A stretch of 64,000 bases of DNA from Platanthera guangdongensis (lineage: Eukaryota > Streptophyta > Magnoliopsida > Asparagales > Orchidaceae): positions 117,591,519 to 117,655,518 of the forward strand of contig CM077151.1 in assembly GCA_039583875.1 (NCBI GenBank). Reading direction: 5' to 3'. How positions within the stretch are numbered: the first letter of the stretch is position 1; each line of letters opens with the position of its first letter. The notes beneath the pieces are model-generated. The model was not told where the DNA came from. It saw only the letters and a program-made list of their open reading frames with translations, and searched no databases. Below, piece after piece: positions 32,003 to 43,004 of the stretch. A program made the position numbers and the translations under genes.

Positions 32003-34105
32003 TCAGGATCGGTTGTCGTCTTCCGGCCTATCTCGTCCCATGTGCGCGACCTGTTCACCGGTCTGCACAATCGCAACATACACCTGGCTAGCCAGATTAT
32101 GAAGCGCATGCAGAGACCGATGAACTCGCGCAGCGTCTCGCTCAACTCTCGCTAACGGAATCATGTGGATCGCCTGGGCCCCCGAACCACTTGGAACTGC
32201 TACCTGGTTAGGCGCCGCGGCCACTGGCGGATGCGAACTCTCGCCAGAGGCCGGGCGGCTAGTTCCCGGCAACTCTGCAGGAGTTGGTGGTGCAGGCCGC
32301 AGTTCTCCGCCGGTCTCCGCCGGCAAGTCTTGGATTTCGCCGCCTCCGGCATGCGGGATCTGTTCTCTGTCTCCTTCCGGCCGCGCGGCCATCAGCAAGT
32401 ACTTCTCCGCCCTTTCCTGCTCCAAGGCGACCTGCATCTCAGCAATCTTCGCCTCAGCGGTTTCCATCGCGGTCTGGTGCCTGGCGGTCTCTTCCTTCCT
32501 CGCAGTCTGGAACCTGGCGGTCTCTTCCTTCATCGCGGTCTGGAGCCTGGCAGTCTCTTGTTCCATCGCAGTCTTCATCCTCGCGGTCTCCAGCTCAAGC
32601 GCTCTTTGCAACCTAGTGGTCTCTTGCTCCAGGGTGGTTTGCAACTCTTGGATCCTTTTTTCCGCGGCCTCCTGGGCAACCCGCTGCTGTTCGTCTTTAA
32701 TCCGCAGGGTTTCGGTGGCCGCGTTCAAAGCCGCCTGCAGCGAGCCGACCTCCTTCTGGAAGTCGGCCATCTCCTTCTCGCGAACACTTGGAGGCGGAGG
32801 CGGTGGCAGCATAGACAAAAACGACGTCAGGTCGCCCGGTTTCATCGCGGTCTCCGGTACACCTGCAGGAGAAAAACCGCAGTCAGGTTCAGCCGGATTG
32901 TTGCGACCTTCTAGTAAGGAAATCGGTAGGATGAGACCGCCGGTTTGATGATTATCTTCTCCAGAGGCCGCGGTATGGATTTTAATCACTGGCCGCCTGA
33001 GCCGCTCAGGATCTATCCTCTTCAGCTTTTCTTTCCATAGCCGCTCGGTTTCCTTAGCTCGGCTTTTCACTTGAGCCGTGGTCAGGAAAAAGCTGGCCGG
33101 CGGATTTAATATTATATTCGCCCCCTTCTTCCTTGACCGCGACTTGTAGAATTTAATAATTCGCCTAACGTCCCGGTGTTTACCTTGCAGCAATGGATGT
33201 GTGGTCGCCACCGGCTTCTCGGCGATCAGTTTCTTCATCTCCTCCATCTTCTCGCGGAGCTTCAGTTTCTCGGCTCCTTCAGAAGCCGCGGAAACCGGTT
33301 CGCCAGGCTTCTCCCCAATAACCTGGATGTCCGGGCGGTCAACCTCCTCAGAGGCCGCTGGTGTCGACAACAGCGCGTCTTGCCGCTGGAGGGTCTCCAT
33401 GCCCTTCAGGAGCTCGCTGAGCGAGTCGCTAACCGCGGGCGTATTCTCCAGTTCGCTCGGCTTGTGATCCGGTGTAGCCGGGTCCTCGGGTACCTCCTTC
33501 TCGTGCGGCCTGTGTTGAAAACTGTCCGCTCCGGTCTTTTCAGAGATATTCCGGTTTCTGGCATGCAGCTTCCTCATTTTCTTCTTCATCCTTTCTTCAA
33601 GGGTTTCGCTCCTTTCTTTCCGCCGTTTCAGGGAGCCGGACACCTTTTCAGTCCGCTTGCCCTGTTCAGCAACAGTCCGCTCGGGTTCCTGCGCCTTCTC
33701 CGGCTCGTTGTCATCCACAACGATTAAGTCGACCTTGCTCGGCAATTCGGACGGTTTCCCAGACTCAACACTCTTCTCCTCCGTCCCACCGATTTTTAGG
33801 AGTGGTTCTCCTGATGGAGAGAAAGTCATGTCGAAGGATTTGGCAGTTCCGGTTTGCACTGGAGCAGCCTTCGAAACCGCTTTGGGATCGGCTGCGGCCT
33901 GCGATGGTCCGCCGACGATCTCTGTCGGCCTCCTTTCAGCTCCAGAAGCCGCTGATGTCTCCGGCTTCCCGGTCTTCTTTTCAGTCTGACGTGCAGAATC
34001 ATTCGAGTTCTCGCTCCGGCTCTGTTTAGCTTCTGGCGGTTTCTTGTTGCGAGCTAACATTGATGACATCACATCCATCGCTAAAGAAATCGCATCGGCT
34101 TGCAA
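32003..34105 (-). CDS. Antisense gene 1, unit A: intact 700-residue coiled-coil protein
   Basis: ATG at 34105 runs to the stop at 32003-32005 with no break. The N-terminal half is charged and disordered, with KRRKERSET and MKKKMRKLHARNRN basic stretches that may be nuclear signals. The middle carries LFKH-independent segments shared with the Retand copy: QHRPHEKEVP, the WKEKLKRIDPERLRRPV block and a C-terminal IPLARVERDAARVHRS block. A Pro-rich MLPPPPPPS segment precedes a long coiled coil. Within it an 11-residue repeat of the type EETARxQTAMK occurs about five times (DNA 33-bp repeat, 32462-32640). TATAAAAT at 34177-34184 (minus) lies upstream. Function unknown. It is transcribed toward gag, against the element's own transcript. 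Confidence 0.82.
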   Translation of the reverse strand: MQADAISLAMDVMSSMLARNKKPPEAKQSRSENSNDSARQTEKKTGKPETSAASGAERRPTEIVGGPSQAAADPKAVSKAAPVQTGTAKSFDMTFSPSGEPLLKIGGTEEKSVESGKPSELPSKVDLIVVDDNEPEKAQEPERTVAEQGKRTEKVSGSLKRRKERSETLEERMKKKMRKLHARNRNISEKTGADSFQHRPHEKEVPEDPATPDHKPSELENTPAVSDSLSELLKGMETLQRQDALLSTPAASEEVDRPDIQVIGEKPGEPVSAASEGAEKLKLREKMEEMKKLIAEKPVATTHPLLQGKHRDVRRIIKFYKSRSRKKGANIILNPPASFFLTTAQVKSRAKETERLWKEKLKRIDPERLRRPVIKIHTAASGEDNHQTGGLILPISLLEGRNNPAEPDCGFSPAGVPETAMKPGDLTSFLSMLPPPPPPSVREKEMADFQKEVGSLQAALNAATETLRIKDEQQRVAQEAAEKRIQELQTTLEQETTRLQRALELETARMKTAMEQETARLQTAMKEETARFQTARKEETARHQTAMETAEAKIAEMQVALEQERAEKYLLMAARPEGDREQIPHAGGGEIQDLPAETGGELRPAPPTPAELPGTSRPASGESSHPPVAAAPNQVAVPSGSGAQAIHMIPLARVERDAARVHRSLHALHNLASQVYVAIVQTGEQVAHMGRDRPEDDNRS

Positions 34106-34266
34106 AATTCTAACCGCAAGTGGCGAGTAGCGACCCGTGCTTGGCAGGAATCCTGAAGAATGTCAAGGGTCAGGGGATTTTATAGACAACGATGAAGCAG
34201 TCGCGGTCTCCGGCTTAGTTCTACATTTTCGAAGTTTTTTGGAAACTTAAAAATGTGCGGGGATTA

Positions 34267-34930
34267 TGATAAGCCCGGAATCCGCGACCTGCCCGCGCAG
34301 TTTTCCAGACCGGGCGGTCTGCTTATTCAAACCGCCAAACCCCCCAAGCCGGGCGGTCTCCATGTCAGGCCGCTGCCAGCACCGACCCTGCTCAGCGACA
34401 AGGCCCAAGGACCCAGCCGTCAGCTCGCCAGGAGGAATCCGCCAGGCCGCGCGGCTTCCCTCCTTTCTTATTTCTTTCTCTTTTGCTTCCCCTCACCTCT
34501 GCCCGGTTCTCCTGTACCCCGGGCAGCCGGTAATTTTAGCCCTGCCCGTTTGGGCAGGCCCCCGAGCCTATAAATAGGGGGTGGGTGCACTCCCCAAGAC
34601 ACCATGACTGGGATCCAGTAGCTCGCCTGTTAAGAGCTGCGGTCTCAAGTCTAGTGTATTGCGGCTTGTAGCCCGGCCGGCTTCTTCTTTTACTCGTTGT
34701 AACTGTCTCATTTTTAAGTAAAGGAAAGCCCGCCGCAAGAGTGGCATTCAAGCCGCGGCGGGCGAACTCTGCTGTTGCCGCTGCCAGCGGCCCCCTCCTC
34801 TTTTCTGCCCTTTAGCCGCGACCGCTAGTAACCGATTAGTCGACAGTCTCCTCCTTTCCTTCCCTATTCCCCGGTGTTCGAACCGTTAACTGGTGGTGAC
34901 CGACTCCCTGTCCGTTTTCGTGCATCAACA
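34267..34930 (+). repeat. LTR B of the dimer, shared by both units
   Basis: It serves as 3' LTR of unit A and 5' LTR of unit B. No target duplication flanks it: on the left is the polypurine tract AAAAATGTGCGGGGATTA, on the right the leader GTTAACACGCG. This shows that the two units were joined by recombination or co-integration, not by independent insertion. Confidence 0.95.
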
Positions 34931-35204
34931 GTTAACACGCGACCTTCAGATCTCGACTAATCGATGAAATCAGCGGTCTAGCTAATTAGACCGCTCTATC
35001 CTCTAGAGTTCGGCGGCCTGTCGAGCAAGCCGCGACTTAGCCAGATAAGGTTTTCAGCCCGCCTCCTGTGCTGTAACCCGGCTTTCTATCCGCTCTCATT
35101 TCAGCCGGTCTTCTTATCGGTTTGCAGTATCGTCTAGCCGCCACGTTAAGCCGCCGCTGTTCTGCGGTCTCTTGCAAAAGTTCGGCTACTTCTCTCTTCT
35201 AAGG

Positions 35205-36314
35205 ATGAATCCTGCAAAGGGTCATGATAAATCGAGCCGCATCTCAGTGACTACAGATCTCTCAGGAGTGCAGGATTGCTCATATTTTAATAGTGAGGTT
35301 GTTGACCCTCATAGAGAAATTTTTGCAAACAGTGTTGAGCGTGGGTTAGAATCTGTTGCAAATGAGTCTCTTTGTGAGTACGAAGAAGAGGCCCCTTCTC
35401 CATTCACTAATCAAATTCGGTGGGATACTGTCTCCGATGATTTCAGAGAACCACGTCTCCCGGAGTATTCTGCATGTGATGATCCGTTTTCTCATTTGCA
35501 AGCTTTTGAATCAACTATTTCACTTAGAAAAGTGTCAAATGGACTAAAATGCAAACTCTTTGTTATATCCTTTGGCAATGTTGCGAGAGAATGGTTTTAT
35601 AGCCTCCCGCCTCGATCAGTAACCAGCTTTAAGGATCTTCGAAGTCAACTTATTTCTAGATTCGCTATTTACAGGAAGCGGAAAAGAGACGTTGGAGCTC
35701 TCTTCCGAATCAAGCAAGGAATTGACGAGTCTAATTCAGATTTTGTTGATCGGTTTCAAAAGGAGGTTCTAGATATTTGTATCGTCCATCAAGACTATTA
35801 CTTGCATGCTTTCATAAATGCCCTTCAAGAAGGCCCATTGAAATTCAAGCTCACCACAAAATATCCCAAAAGCTTCGGAGATCTTATTAATATAGTTAAT
35901 ACATTCATAATAGCCGAAGAGGCAAATAAAGATTATGTTTCATTTCTGAATCAAATGGCTAAACAATCTCAAGGGAATTCTTGTCAACAGCAATCTATTT
36001 CCCCTCAAGATGTCTTGCAAGCTGAATATTGCAAGTCTCCTTATATTCTCCAGGATAAAACTCCAAAGTATGAAAAAGATTCAGGTAAGTGTGTTAAGTT
36101 CAAAATTCCTATGGAAGATCTTTTGATAATCATTCAGGAAATGCCTGAGTTCAAGAAGCCTCGGCGTATGAAATCCAAAATCAAGTATCAGCACAAGCAG
36201 CTTTTTTGCAAGTATCATAGAGATATTGGTCATCTAACAGAAGATTGCATAGCTCTCAGAGAATTGGCTAATCAACTTGTAAGAGCTGGAAAGCTGCAGG
36301 AATATTTCATTTAG
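35205..36314 (+). CDS. gag: gag of dimer unit B, intact (369 residues)
   Basis: ATG at 35205 (MNPAKGHDKS) matches the unit A start. An in-frame ATG 33 bases upstream (35172) is not open in unit A and is less likely. The Ty3-type Gag domain spans about residues 55-200 (HLQAFEST, AREWFYSLPP, FVDRFQKEV), the segment that assembles virus-like particles. A knuckle of the form C-x2-H-x4-H-x4-C (FCKYHRDIGHLTEDC) lies near residue 335. The frame stops 30 residues later with no protease or pol after it. It shares layout and motifs with the Retand gag at 43880-43005 but only modest identity. It may package the gag-only RNA with pol from a partner. Confidence 0.9.
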   Translation: MNPAKGHDKSSRISVTTDLSGVQDCSYFNSEVVDPHREIFANSVERGLESVANESLCEYEEEAPSPFTNQIRWDTVSDDFREPRLPEYSACDDPFSHLQAFESTISLRKVSNGLKCKLFVISFGNVAREWFYSLPPRSVTSFKDLRSQLISRFAIYRKRKRDVGALFRIKQGIDESNSDFVDRFQKEVLDICIVHQDYYLHAFINALQEGPLKFKLTTKYPKSFGDLINIVNTFIIAEEANKDYVSFLNQMAKQSQGNSCQQQSISPQDVLQAEYCKSPYILQDKTPKYEKDSGKCVKFKIPMEDLLIIIQEMPEFKKPRRMKSKIKYQHKQLFCKYHRDIGHLTEDCIALRELANQLVRAGKLQEYFI

Positions 36315-37816
36315 TTACTCTCTAAGACAATCTTCCGTTTCATGCTCAATGGATCAAGCAGTGATCCCTCTTTCTTTCTATAATGAAAAGTGCTTATGTT
36401 CAGAATAATACATAACATCTCTCTCTTTCTATAAGGCATGATAAAATTGCAGATATATATCCTTTATCACTTCCTTAACATCATGCAAATGTTGCATTTT
36501 CATTTAAAGCTTATTTTTAGCTTTACCTTTTTATGCCTATATGCATGCATGTAGGGGCAAGAGCCCCTTTCGAATTCTTAAGCCCTCCACATCCTGCTCG
36601 ACTTCAGTAGCAGATGTGTAGTGGGTTTTCCGCTTGACCTTCAGTCGCAGGCATTGCGTACCCGTCACGCATGACTTCAGTCACAGACAGGCTTTACGTA
36701 CTTGTCCCGCTTGACCTCGGTCGCAGACATTGCGTACTTGTCCTGCTTGACCTCAGTCGCAGACGTTGCGTACTTGTCCCGCTTGACATTGGTCATGGAA
36801 TTTAAGAATTTCGATCCCGCTTATGTGTTTTTTGTGAGGAAAGCAATGCCACGCGCACCTGCCCACATTGACACATAAGTGCATATCTTCACCTATTTTT
36901 GCAGGACAACACGCGCCTATCTGCTGTCTCGCGGTTTTATTTAGCGGTCTGTGCAGGTTTTATAATTAATTACACAAGCCGCCCGGTTTCAGTTTCCGGC
37001 TTAAGTTTATTAACTTTCCAGTTCCTACCTGCCGGATTATCATTAATATATTTGGGAACTCGGCCGACTTACGTCCGCCTATCCGCTATTCAGTATCTTA
37101 TTCGGCTTATGTATATCAATTGCCGGTTTGTTATTCATATGAAAAAGAGGTCGCCCGACCTGTTTCAGTTACTTAATTCCTGGCTATTGATCTGCCGACT
37201 TATGGTATTAGCTAAATCAGCGAACTATCGTTACAAGAGTTCCCGGCTCCCATATGGCTATATCGGTCTGTATTATCGGAAGCCGGAGCTTATTTCTCTA
37301 TTTCTGTTCCTTTAATCAAATGGGCAATTCGCTTCAGAGTTTGCCCTAGCCGCAATCTATTACTTCAACATTATGGATGTTTGCCGACTTCGACAGGTGG
37401 CCGCGCGGCTTAGCGGTCACGGTTTAAGTATGAACAAGCCGCGGCAATTCAGCTCTTCTAGCAGATAACGTTGAATAATTCATCAAGGAAAATTGCGGTT
37501 TAAATTATTAGCCGCTCGGCTTATTGTCGACGTGCACTCCGGTAGAAACCGCAGGGAAATGTCTCTCTCTTGCGGACAGCTTTGATGAAGTCGCAGCGCA
37601 AACTCAGTCGGTTTACATACCTATATTCTAAATCGGAAGCTACACTGAGACCGTGCGGACTTAGTCAAGTAAGAAAAGTAAGATGCAACAAAGAGTAAGG
37701 TAAAAGTGCCTTCATTACTATGTCATTAAGTATTACAAAATTTGTAATCGCGCGGTTACAAAAACAATCCGCCGATTTCAAAAAGTTCAAAATACAAAAC
37801 CAAGTTATAAATTTTT
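36315..37816. other. Spacer of unit B, nearly identical to unit A spacer
   Basis: It holds the same ~43-bp repeat array (about 36585-36798) and the same 138-codon open frame after a TTTTTGCAG (36899-37315). I see a single base difference from unit A (GACACAT against GTCACAT near 36870), much fewer than in the flanking genes. Confidence 0.75.
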
Positions 37817-39616
37817 CTAATCGTCCGGTTTGAGCTTCTTAGTCGCAGGAGCATCCAAATCACTGCCATCGCCAACATCGACAGATGATAAAGAGTACCC
37901 GCTGCTAGTTGCGGAGCTCGCTGAACCATCAGAAGATGTCGAGTCTGGCCGCGCGGTCTCCGACTCTTGGCCGCCGGACTCAGGAGATGTGCGTGGACTC
38001 CGGCTTCCCTGGCCGACCTCTTCCACGGCGTCTCCCACCACCTCACCGACTTCTTCCCCGACTTTGGCCTTGCCTTTGATCGACTTATAGACGTCGGCCA
38101 CCTGCTCCTTCAGGGAAGGGTAGATGTCGGCGCATGTGAAGTTGGTGAAGCCGGGGGCCAAGCCGCCAATGTCCCGGAGGCGGTTAAGCGCTCCATCGAT
38201 TCCTTGGACGAGTTGGGGGAAGACTTGGTCTTGGAAGATCGGGTTGGCGGGGTTGTACATTTCCTGCAAAGCAAAGGTGAAGGTAAGGTCGCGCGGTTAC
38301 ATAATTCTAACCGCGCGGGTATTGGTAATGACTTACCGCCTCTTTCTCTTTAAGCCGCTTGTTCTCTTCTTGCTGTTCGCCTAACTGCGTCTTCAGGCCG
38401 CTGTTCTCTTTCATCAGCTCCTTGTAGGCAAGCCCCATGAAATGGCTTGCCACGAAGCTCCTCGCGCCGACTTGCGCGGCTAGCCGCGGCAAGTCGTCTG
38501 GAGGAACTCGTCGCATAGCCCTCAAGTTGCGCTTGCCGTACAGCGCGCCGCCAACCGCATTAGCATGGCGGCTTACTTCTTCTGCTCCCTAGTAGGGGAG
38601 GGCGGTGGAGATCGTCACCGACTTGCCGTCCGGACTCCACTGCAAGGCCGGGTCGCCGTGGACATCCTTCAGGCTGCTGCCGGTTCCTTGCAGCATGAAC
38701 TCTCCAGAGGAGTCCGACTCCTCCTCCTCCGCAGCTCGCGCCGGCTTGACCCGCTTCGCCCTCTTTTCTCTTTGAGTAAGGGTCAAGCCGCCCGGAGTCT
38801 GCGGCTTGTTCAGCGGGACCGCCACAGCAGCTGCAAAGATAGAAGGCAAAGTTAGTTTTCAGGCCACGCGGCTAAGAATTCAGGTCGGCCGGCTTAACAC
38901 TTACTGTCTTCCGCTTCGACTCCTACTAGCGACGGCAACAGCGGGATGTAGTAGTTCACATCAAGCCGCTCGCCCCTGAAGAAGTCGTAAATCTCCTTCT
39001 CCATGCCGTCCAAGCCGCTGCTGCCGAAGGCGGCTTCTTCGCGGATTTGGGGGTCGACCGGCAGCAACCCCAAGTTGCCCTCGAAGATCAGAAACCGCTC
39101 CGGCCAGTTCGCGATCTTGTTGGCCAAGTTAACTATCTTCAGCCCTCTGCAGCCGAAGTAGAGGTGCCCTCGGAAGATCTTTGTCCCGGAGTCCGGGATA
39201 GACCGCACCGAGAAGCACTCTCGGAAGAGCCTCATCGAGAAGCGGACTCTTTCCGACCTGAGGTAAGAGATGAAGCTGTAGATGGCGGCTATCGAGTTTG
39301 GGGGAAGTTGTCCGGGCACAACTCCATAGTGGTCGAAGACCGCTACGGCCTCTAGCAAGACCGGGAAGCTGAAGCCGCAGTCGAAGTGGTCAATGGGGAC
39401 TGCGATCTGATTCGCGTTGGAGGAGTTAATTCGCTCAGCCTGCCGGGGAAGCCGCGCGATCAGCGGACTTCCTTGCATATGTTTCTCGACAAAGTCATCC
39501 AGCTCGGCTTTTGTAAGCAGGCATTCTTTGTGGTCAGCTGAGTGGAAGGCGGAGGCCGCGTCTGTCCTAACGGCAGTGGCCTTGTCAGACCGCAACAACT
39601 TGGACTTAGCCCGCAT
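37817..39616 (-). pseudogene. Antisense gene 2, unit B: nonsense codon in exon 2
   Basis: Exons correspond to unit A at offset 8073 (39616-38905, 38830-38337, 38263-37817). A stop replaces a Trp codon in exon 2 at about 38587-38589, truncating the product after the LPY residues. The end of exon 2, damaged in unit A, is intact here. Exon 3 is identical to unit A. TATAAATA is at 39654-39661 (minus). Confidence 0.85.
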
Positions 39617-40075
39617 CCTTCTTGATTTGTGATGAACTCTGCGGGGTCTGCGCTATTTATAGAAAATCCGTGAAGCTACAGTGCCCACGTCAAATCGCGG
39701 CTAGTTGTCACGCCGCACGGCCTAAGTCCGCTGGAAGTGCAGAACAGCGTAGTGATCAAGCCGCCTTTTAGTCCGTCAGTCCGCACGGCTATTTCCCTGC
39801 ACTTAGAAAATTCTATGGCAAATCATGTGGATATCAAGTATTCAGGCCGGCGATCTGTTCGCCAGACCGCGCGGCTACTTTCCAAAACTTTAAATTTCTC
39901 AGAACAAAGCAGCAGACATGTGGATTATAGATACAAACCGCATAAGCCGCATTCAGTTCGCAGCATAATAAAATACAACAGTTTACAACAATCAAATTGT
40001 CCAACATCCAGAGAAAAAAATATATATTACAACATAATATTCAATTGTCTGCGCGGCTTACATCTCTCAAGTCGC

Positions 40076-42179
40076 TCAGGATCGTTTGTCGTCTTCCGGC
40101 CTATCTCGTCCCATGTGCGCGAACCTGTTCACCGGTCTGCACAATCGCAACATACACCTGGCTAACCAGATTATGAAGCGCATGCAGAGACCGATGAACT
40201 CGCGCAGCGTCTCGCTCAACTCTCGCAAACGGAATCATGTGGATCGCCTGGGCCCCCGGACCGCTTGGAACTGCGACCTGGTTAGGCGCCGCGGCCACTG
40301 GCGGATGCGAACTCTAGCCAGAGGCCGGGCGGCTAGTTCCCGGCAACTCTGCAGGAGTTGGTGGTGCAGGCCGCAGTTCTCCGCCGGTCTCCGCCGGCAA
40401 GTCTTGGATTTCGCCGCCTCCGGCATGCGGGATCTGTTCTCTATCTCCTTCCGGCCGCGCGGCCATCAGCAAGTACTTCTCCGCCCTTTCCTTCTCCAAG
40501 GCGACCTGCATCTCAGCAATCTTCGCCTCAGCGGTTTCCATCACGGTCTGGTGCCTGGCGGTCTCTTCCTTCCTCGCAGTCTGGAACCTGGCGGTCTCTT
40601 CCTTCATCGCGGTCTGGAGCCTGGCAGTCTCTTGTTCCATCGCAGTCTTCATCCTCGCGGTCTCCAGCTCAAGCGCTCTTTGAAACATAGTGGTCTCTTG
40701 CTCCAGGGTGGTTTGCAACTCTTGGATCCTTTTTTCCGCGGCCTCCTGGGCAACCCGCTGCTGTTCGTCTTTAATCCGCAGGGTTTCGGTGGCCGCGTTC
40801 AAAGCCGCCTGCAGCGAGCCGACCTCCTTCTGGAAGTCGGCCATCTCCTTCTCGCGAACACTTGGAGGCGGAGGCGGTGGCAGCATAGACAAAAACGACA
40901 TCAGGTCGCCCGGTTTCATCGCGGTCTCTGGTACACCTGCAGGAGAAAAACCGCAGTCAGGTTCAGCCGGATTGTTGCGACCTTCTAGTAAGGAAATCGG
41001 TAGGATGAGACCGCCGGTTTGATGATTATCTTCTCCAGATGCCGCGGTATGGATTTTAATCACTGGCCGCCTGAGCCGCTCAGGATCTATCCTCTTCAGC
41101 TTTTCTTTCCATAGCCGCTCGGTTTCCTTAGCTCGGCTTTTCACTTGACCCGTGGTCAGGAAAAAGCTGGCCGGCGGATTTAATATTATATTCGCCCCCT
41201 TCTTCCTTGACCGCGACTTGTAGAATTTAATAATTCGCCTAACGTCCCGGTGTTTACCTTGCAGCAATGGATGTGTGGTCGCCACCGGCTTCTCGGCGAT
41301 CAGTTTCTTCATCTCCTCCATCTTCTCGCGGAGCTTCAGTTTCTCGGCTCCTTCAGAAGCCGCGGAAACCGGTTCGCCAGGCTTCTCCCCAATAACCTGG
41401 ATGTCCGGGCGGTCAACCTCCTCAGAGGCCGCTGGTGTCGACAACAGCGCGTCTTGCCGCTGGAGGGTCTCCATGCCCTTCAGGAGCTCGCTGAGCGAGT
41501 CGCTAACCGCGGGCGTATTCTCCAGTTCGCTCGGCTTGTGATCCGGTGTAGCCGGGTCCTCGGGTACCTCCTTCTCGTGCGGCCTGTGTTGAAGACTGTC
41601 CGCTCCGGTCTTTTCAGAGATATTCCGGTTTCTGGCATGCAGCTTCCTCATTTTCTTCTTCATCCTTTCTTCAAGGGTTTCGCTCCTTTCTTTCCGCCAT
41701 TTCAGGGAGCCGGACACCTTTTCAGTCCGCTTGCCCTGTTCAGCAACAGTCCGCTCGGGTTCCTGCGCCTTCTCCGGCTCGTTGTCATCCACAACGATTA
41801 AGTCGACCTTGCTCGGCAATTCGGACGGTTTCCCAGACTCAACACTCTTCTCCTCCGTCCCACCGATTTTTAGGAGTGGTTCTCCTGATGGAGAGAAAGT
41901 CATGTCGAAGGATTTGGCAGTTCCGGTTTGCACTGGAGCAGCCTTCGAAACCGCTTTGGGATCGGCTGCGGCCTGCGATGGTCCGCCGACGATCTCTGTC
42001 GGCCTCCTTTCAGCTCCAGAAGCCGCTGATGTCTCCGGCTTCCCGGTCTTCTTTTCAGTCTGACGTGCAGAATCATTCGAGTTCTCGCTCCGGCTCTGTT
42101 TAGCTTCTGGCGGTTTCTTGTTGCGAGCTAACATTGATGACATCACATCCATCGCTAAAGAAATCGCGTCGGCTTGCAA
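40076..42179 (-). pseudogene. Antisense gene 1, unit B: premature stop and frameshift
   Basis: The frame runs from ATG 42179 to a TAG at 40314-40316 (621 residues). That stop replaces a Glu codon of unit A. A one-base insertion near 40121-40124 further shifts the tail. The conserved C-terminal block is thus lost, although its codons are still readable at 40298-40101. The 11-residue coiled-coil repeat is present. TATAAAAT is at 42251-42258 (minus). Confidence 0.88.
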
Positions 42180-42340
42180 AATTCTAACCGCAAGTGGCGA
42201 GTAGCGACCCGTGCTTGGCAGGAATCCTGAAGAATGTCAAGGGTCAGGGGATTTTATAGACAACGATGAAGCAGTCGCGGTCTCCGGCTTAGTTCTACAT
42301 TTTCGAAGTTTTTTGGAAACTTAAAAATGTGCGGGTATTA

Positions 42341-43004
42341 TGATAAGCCCGGAATCCGCGACCTGCCCGCGCAGTTTTCCAGACCGGGCGGTCTGCTTAT
42401 TCAAACCGCCAAACCCCCCAAGCCGGGCGGTCTCCATGTCAGGCCGCTGCCAGCACCGACCCTACTCAGCGACAAGGCCCAAGGACCCAGCCGTCAGCTC
42501 GCCAGGAGGAATCCGCCAGGCCGCGCGGCTTCCCTCCTTTCTTGTTTCTTTCTCTTTTGCTTCCCCTCACCTCTGCCCGGTTCTCCTGTACCCCGGGCAG
42601 CCGGTAATTTTAGCCCTGCCCGTTTGGGCAGGCCCCCGAGCCTATAAATAGGGGGTGGGTGCACTTCCCAAGACACCATGACTGGGATCCAGTAGCTCGC
42701 CTGTTAAGAGCTACGGTCTCAAGTCTAGTGTATTGCGGCTTGTAGCCCGGCCGGCTTCTTCTTTTACTCGTTGTAACTGTCTCATTTTTAAGTAAAGGAA
42801 AGCCCGCCGCAAGAGTGGCATTCAAGCCGCGGCGGGCGAACTCTGCTGTTGCCGCTGCCAGCGGCCCCCTCCTCTTTTCTGCCCTTTAGCCGCGACCGCT
42901 AGTAACCGATTAGTCGACAGTCTCCTCCTTTCCTTCCCTATTCCCTGGTGTTCGAACCGTTAACTGGTGGTGACCGACTCCCTGTCCGTTTTCGTGCATC
43001 AACA
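42341..43004 (+). repeat. LTR C of the dimer (664 bp)
   Basis: It starts TGATAAGCCCGG and ends GCATCAACA before the CCGGA duplication. It has about four private substitutions relative to A and B. Confidence 0.95.

Larger units (their letters stand above)
26196..43004 (+). mobile_element. Tandem dimer of a gag-only Retand relative: LTR-internal-LTR-internal-LTR
   Basis: Three 664-bp LTRs (26196-26859, 34267-34930, 42341-43004) separate two internal regions of about 7.4 kb that are nearly identical (offset about 8071-8074). Only the outer ends have the duplication CCGGA. Each internal region holds a gag, a repeat-rich spacer and two antisense genes, but no protease, RT, RNase H or integrase. 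This fits the gag-only class described in plants as TR-GAG, with the antisense genes of Retand elements retained. Sense of the element is plus, opposite to the host Retand element. Confidence 0.93.

Noticed and set aside
32163..32948. Long plus-strand frames opposite antisense gene 1 of the dimer (also 33176-33727, 40086-41022, 41250-41801)
   Set aside because: They mirror the coiled-coil gene on the other strand, lack a start context and have composition expected from the complement of Glu/Lys/Arg-rich codons.
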